From contig OY735220.1 of assembly GCA_963457665.1 (NCBI GenBank), positions 33,399,469 through 33,463,468 of the forward strand: a stretch of DNA of 64,000 bases. The letters are read 5' to 3'. Below the pieces are notes generated by a model, which made no database searches, had not been told where the DNA came from, and was given only the letters and a program-made list of their open reading frames with translations. Below are positions 59,393 through 64,000 of the stretch, piece by piece. The position numbers and the translations under genes were made by a program. Within the stretch, counting starts at the first letter, position 1. Each line of letters opens with the position of its first letter. The stretch is from Thysanoteuthis rhombus (taxonomy: Eukaryota; Mollusca; Cephalopoda; Oegopsida; Thysanoteuthidae).

Positions 59393-60742
59393 TCGGCTCC
59401 ATATGCTATGTCTATATTTATTTTGACTTCTTTCATTGTTTAACTTCTTGCAAACATATTGTAACGTATAATAACTTCTTGCATTGTAACATTTTTTCTA
59501 ATTCAATAATAATTTCTTTTTGCTAATAAAAGTGATTCCCAGTTTTCGATCATCTCTTCGAAGTTTTTCATACGCCCAAATCTTAGCGTCATCTTTGATC
59601 CCCCCCAACCAAAGAGGTTTCTGTTGTGACTTGAACGATGCAAAACACGATCGTTTACTTTTGTGAGGTATTTTGCCGCACCACACACACTATTACCCTT
59701 TTATTACCTTTTAGTGAAATACAATCTTAACCATAAGAGCATATTTATAATGGACATAGAAATAAAATGTATCTAATATCGATTCTTTACATATTCGAAC
59801 GAAGACCATACGGACCATGACAAAAATAATGCCAATATTTGATTTTTGCAAAGTACAATATATACGATAATAGCCCATGTGACAAGACTGTCTAATTTTT
59901 CCATTCAGGAACAATTGCTCTTTGTCAATGAAAGAAAAGAATTCTAGAAATTCATAGGTAAAGATTGAGACAATGATAGGTTTATCAACCATGTAGATAC
60001 AAAAGAAGACGAGAAATAAAAAAAAGGGTTCATGTTTTCGATATGCCTACGTTATCAGCATATGCAAAATCTCAGTGTCAAAAATTAGGAAAGATGTTGT
60101 TGATGATGATGATCTAATAACTTCTTGCGTTGTAACATGAAATAACTTGGGAATTCGTGTAATCTGAACGCAAAGTTCGTTTAGGATTCGCATTGGGAAG
60201 GGTACTGAGTCATGGGTGGCTGGTAATCAACCCCGATTAGCTTGAGAGGAAAGAAAAGAAACAAGATAAATGCCCCAGGTTAATACCCTAAGAATATTCA
60301 AACATACATTGTATACTTGAGATGAGTCTACTATTCTCAAGTGGAGATATATATGAAGATAAAGGAAAATAAGTGAGTCATTTCTGAACATGTTGAGATG
60401 AATTCAACACTCAGGTGCCGGAAAGAGGGGGGTTTTTGTAGGGGACACACACACATACATACTACACAAGGGCGTATTGCGTAGGTGAGTGAACAAGATT
60501 AAGTCCAACATATCAGGGGCAGCTCCAGGATTCTGAGCGTGAGAGAGGATCCAAATTTTGAAAATTTCTTATTCATTTATTCATTTTTTAAAAAATTTTT
60601 TTACTTCATCTGTATAATTCAGCCATGAATATAACGAACTTCCGTTTTTAAATGTTAGTTGGGATTATTTAGGCTTCTCATATATGAATTCATTTCATTT
60701 ATAAAATTAATTTACCTAGATATTAAAAAAAATGAATAATAC
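58494..60742. other. No gene; one TA tract
   Basis: AT-rich sequence between the M1 copy K and the coding-like block at 60.74 kb. Confidence 0.5.
59339..59391. repeat. TA tract
   Basis: Uninterrupted TA dinucleotides. Confidence 0.9.
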
Positions 60743-61108
60743 TTTGCCCGAACAGACTGGGTCCAGGTCCATGGAACCCCATCCGGAACTGCACCTTCAT
60801 ATGGATAGATATCTCAAATGTAAACGGACTCCATGTCGACTTGCGTACGTCTTTTACTTCTAAAATCCCAGATACACAAATAATATAAGGAATTTTATCA
60901 AGTTTAGCCGAATGTAAATTGCAATCGGAACACTGTGTTGGGCCAATCTTCCGAATCTTGGTAGGAATATTACCAAAGCCGGTCTGAGACGTGAGCGATG
61001 TAAACGACTGCTTAGGATCTATAGCCACAACAGATATGGGGCTCCGAGAAGCGGTAGGAGGGAGGCAAATCAAATACTTCTTAGGGTCCCATAGAGGCTT
61101 GGCCTGCC
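60743..61108 (-). CDS. Coding-like block, possible 5' exon or pseudogene fragment
   Basis: A 366-bp open frame on the minus strand has balanced composition and protein-like content, with a Cys pair in the middle (QCSDCNLHS) followed by a hydrophobic stretch (KIPYIICVSGILEV) and an aromatic, Gly-Pro-rich end (FRMGFHGPGPSLFG). A possible acceptor (ATATCCAG) lies at 61109 with a poor pyrimidine tract; a possible donor is CAAA|GTATTA. Just upstream, another frame starting near 61172 (MAEVRAYFLPALVIS) runs into this block, as if a frameshift separates them. I cannot name the family. It may be the first visible exon of the minus-strand gene, an exon of another gene, or a decayed gene copy. Confidence 0.35.
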
Positions 61109-61396
61109 CTGGATATCACTAACGCCGGTAGGAAGTACGCACGTACTTCAGCCATCAAGCATCCACTCCCGATTGAGCGATTATCATATCAAATACCCCC
61201 CCCCAAAAAAAAACTACCAAATTCTACATTTTTTCTTGGTTTATAGACATCGGTTAGTCTTACTTTCAACGCTAGAACACAATTACCTCAGCCACCAATT
61301 GATTGGTAATTATATCGAATAAAAAAATGCCAAATTTTACATTTTTCATGGTTTATGAACACCAGTTTGTCCTACTTTCAACGCTAGAACAGGTTT

Positions 61397-61848
61397 GGTT
61401 ACTCACTGAATAGAAACCGTCACGTGATTAAGTCTCGTGTTGGGGATGATCAATTAAAAAATTGGAAGAAAAGTGTAATCAATTAATAAGTTACTTCTCT
61501 CGTCTTTTGTTGAGCATTGATCACTAAAGAGTCCGAATAAAAAAAAAACAAAACAAAAACAGAACAAATCAAAACGAGCCTGAACACTGTCGGACACAAA
61601 CAAATGGACCAATTTAGCTTAATAATACATTGTAAATTGAACCTCATCCCCAATCAATATAATTTGGGGGGCGGTCGAAAATGTTGATAATAATGAGTAA
61701 ATATTTGTATTTCTAGCCTTTTAGCTCCTTTGGTGCGGCTTGTACGCGCTACACACATTGATAGATAGATAAATAGCCAGCCAGGCTGACAGACCCACTT
61801 TATAACAGAAGAAAACTATGTTGACAGTTTTGGTTGACGGTTTCTAAC
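61397..61848 (+). mobile_element. M1 element, copy L, near full length
   Basis: Starts TTACTCACTGAATAGAAACC, ends TTGACGGTTTCTAA. All internal boxes are present; a GATA run replaces the CATA run, and an A/C-rich insertion lies before the AGCCTGAACACTGTCGG box. Confidence 0.75.
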
Positions 61849-62539
61849 AATGACACTATGCAACTTCTTCATTTCTGGCTCCATAATTGGTGGCTGAATC
61901 ATTATGGGTATTTACTAAGCTCAACTTTGCCCAGCTCAGGGTAATTATTGAGTGGTACCCAGTGAATATAGCTTAGATCATTATCGCTATTCATTGTTCA
62001 GCTTGGTCTGATCCAAGATAACATTTGGATGGCACCCATTGAATTTGTTTCGATCATTATTTGTACATAACATTTGTGTCACTGCTCTCGAAATTCTCAC
62101 ATCCTAAATACGTTTGGTTACGATACTGTAAAATAGAAAATTATCGTGAGTCCTTTTGTTTTCGAACTCTGTGACGTGTCGGAGAAAAAAAAATCCCAGT
62201 ACCAGCTGATATGAATACTCGTCTCAATTATGCTTCGCTTTTGCTATTTTGTTGTTGTTGCAGCTCCTTCAAAAACAACAAACGTTTCAGTTCAATCTTT
62301 CAGCTTAAAAGCCGAGTCATTGTATATTGTTATCACAAATCAAGAAAAAAAAAACGATGCTAGTACAATCAGTCTTTCTTTCTCGTGGTCAGTTTCCTTT
62401 TTGTCAATCTATGCAATTCTGTGTGTCGTTGGTATTTCCCATTATTTTATCAGTTCAGTCACTCAAAGTCATCGACACAAGACTAGATAACGAAAAGTTA
62501 ATTATGACAGCTAGAAGTTGCAACAGCACAGACATGAGG

Positions 62540-62692
62540 ATAGAGAATCAGGACTGTGGGGAATGTGGATTTTACACAGCGGTTTACACCCCTAATTTTG
62601 GTGAAGATTATCCTTGTCGTTCTTGCTGTTTTTGTTCTTGTTACGGTAGAAAAATAGAGTAAACTCCAGTTTAGGAGTTTGACAATTACTCT
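62540..62692 (+). mobile_element. S1 SINE, 3' half
   Basis: ACCCCTAATTTTGGTGAAGA, TTGTTACGGTAGAAAAATAG and CCAGTTTAGGAGTTTGACAA match the S1 body; the promoter part is missing. Confidence 0.6.
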
Positions 62693-63349
62693 TCTGTGGG
62701 AAATATGAGTTCACTTCAACAAGAGCAATTATTTCCAATATGCAATTGCTTTTTTAGTGCAATTTATTTCTCTTCGGGCGCTAATTGCATAAGTTGTAAT
62801 GTGTTCTGCTTAGAAGAATGATGGCTTCTGGATGCAAATATAAATTTTTCTCAGATCTTTTTTTTTTCTGGAAAATGATAGAATAGAAACAGTCGAAATA
62901 TTTATTCCTTGATAAGATCAAATGGAAGCCGGGGGAATAGTTGAAATTCCCCACACGAGAGCCTCTTCTACAAAAAATCCTAGCTATGGTTTACGAGCAA
63001 ATCGAATTTTTAGCCCTAAACATTTGGATCGACTGGGAAAATAAGATGGAATAAAATATATTATACTAGTAAATCCTCTTGGAAAAATTCAAGGATATAT
63101 TTGACTCCCTGTGTGATGATTTGCAAAAAAAAAAAAATGGAACTTCCGATGTTGTTTCAGTTGAAGAGCCCATTGGGGGTAGGAGATATTTTTATCAGAA
63201 AAAAAATGTTACCTTAAAGGGAAGAGTCCATTGAAACAGAAAAAAACCCACCCTGTCCATCATATATGTAGATGTTAGGTTGTTGTACACGTTTTTGGGA
63301 TGAGTAATGTGACCGACACTTTGGGCTTGGTGTATCCTTTCTTCATATT
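62693..63349. other. No feature seen
   Basis: AT-rich sequence between the S1 fragment and the terminal LINE fragment. Confidence 0.5.
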
Positions 63350-64000
63350 TGAGATATTTACGGCGAATATCTGAGCAATCATAGATTTGCAGACGACATC
63401 GCCATTTTCGCAGAAAACCTACTCAGCCTCCAACTAAAGATAGATGAACTAAATGAAAAAAAGCAAAAAAGTCAGCCTACACATGAACTTCAGTAAAGCA
63501 AAGATCATGTGCAAAAATCACGTCGGAAATAAGAATACAAAGATCAAAATCGAAGACACAGAACCGGAGAAAGTAAACAACTACATCTACCTAGGACAAC
63601 GAATCCCTGTGAACTCCTCAAAAAAAAATCAAGCAAAGAATCACTCAAGGATGGAAAGCCTTCTGCAGAGCAAGCTCAACCTTCAAACACAAGAAGATCC
63701 CATCAATCTTCAAAAAGAATGGTATGCAACCAATGCATCCTCCTGATAGTCACATATGGAACTGAAATATGTAACCTAACCAAGAGACTGACTTGCAAAC
63801 TGAGAAACATGCAACCTGCACTTGGAAGAATCATGCTCAACCTCACATGGAGAGAACATAAGACAGCACAGAGAGGAGTTTGAGACATCATAGAATTCGT
63901 AAGAAAACTCTAATATCAATCGGCTGGTCAAGTTGCAAGAATGGCAGACAACCGACGGACATCACGACTCACAACATGGATCCCTAGAGATGATATGTGC
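63350..64000 (+). mobile_element. RTE-like LINE fragment running off the window
   Basis: Plus strand. GEYLSNHRFADDIAIFA keeps the FADD catalytic motif, then YIYLGQRIPVNSSKK, and further codons reach NRRTSRLTTWIPRDD at the window edge. Several frameshifts and stops. Confidence 0.75.

Overview
The window reads as nuclear DNA from an invertebrate animal with a repeat-rich, AT-rich genome and long introns. The evidence is short spliced exons with GT/AG borders tens of kilobases apart, many dinucleotide tracts, 5'-truncated LINE fragments, tRNA-derived SINEs and several families of short inverted-repeat elements. There are no prokaryotic operons. An arthropod or mollusc fits, but the sequence does not settle which.

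One probable protein gene lies on the minus strand. Four exons have good splice sites and compatible phases: 44914-44711, 42536-42295, 25286-25227 and the terminal exon 4697-4443. Joined, they give about 252 residues ending in a short acidic coiled coil; I do not recognise the family. Two further blocks on the same strand (50797-50750 and 61108-60743) could be earlier exons because their phases also fit, but their splice sites are weaker. Everything else would be intron or flank. A duplicated exon-like unit at 55.2-56.1 kb is separate and out of phase with this chain.

The rest is mobile and repeated DNA. (1) One RTE-like non-LTR retrotransposon family has nine 3' fragments, several ending in trinucleotide tails. 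(2) Family M1, twelve copies of a 250-460 bp non-autonomous element, has short inverted ends and an internal tetranucleotide microsatellite. (3) Smaller inverted-end families are M2 (two copies), M3 (Tc1/mariner-like ends, two), M4 (CAGNGTTGCCAA ends, three), a CAGGGTTTCTC hAT-like pair, pogo-like pieces and a foldback element. (4) SINE family S1, with a tRNA-like promoter and a conserved body, has six copies; other SINE-like pieces are present. (5) Several unclassified dispersed repeats and long simple repeats complete the set.

The most unusual object is at 44.26-44.58 kb, inside an intron of the minus-strand gene. A sequence matching the 5' end of U2 snRNA is followed not by the rest of U2 but by a string of hairpins, two of which share one loop on different, covarying stems. 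It looks like a U2-headed SINE or composite RNA-derived element.
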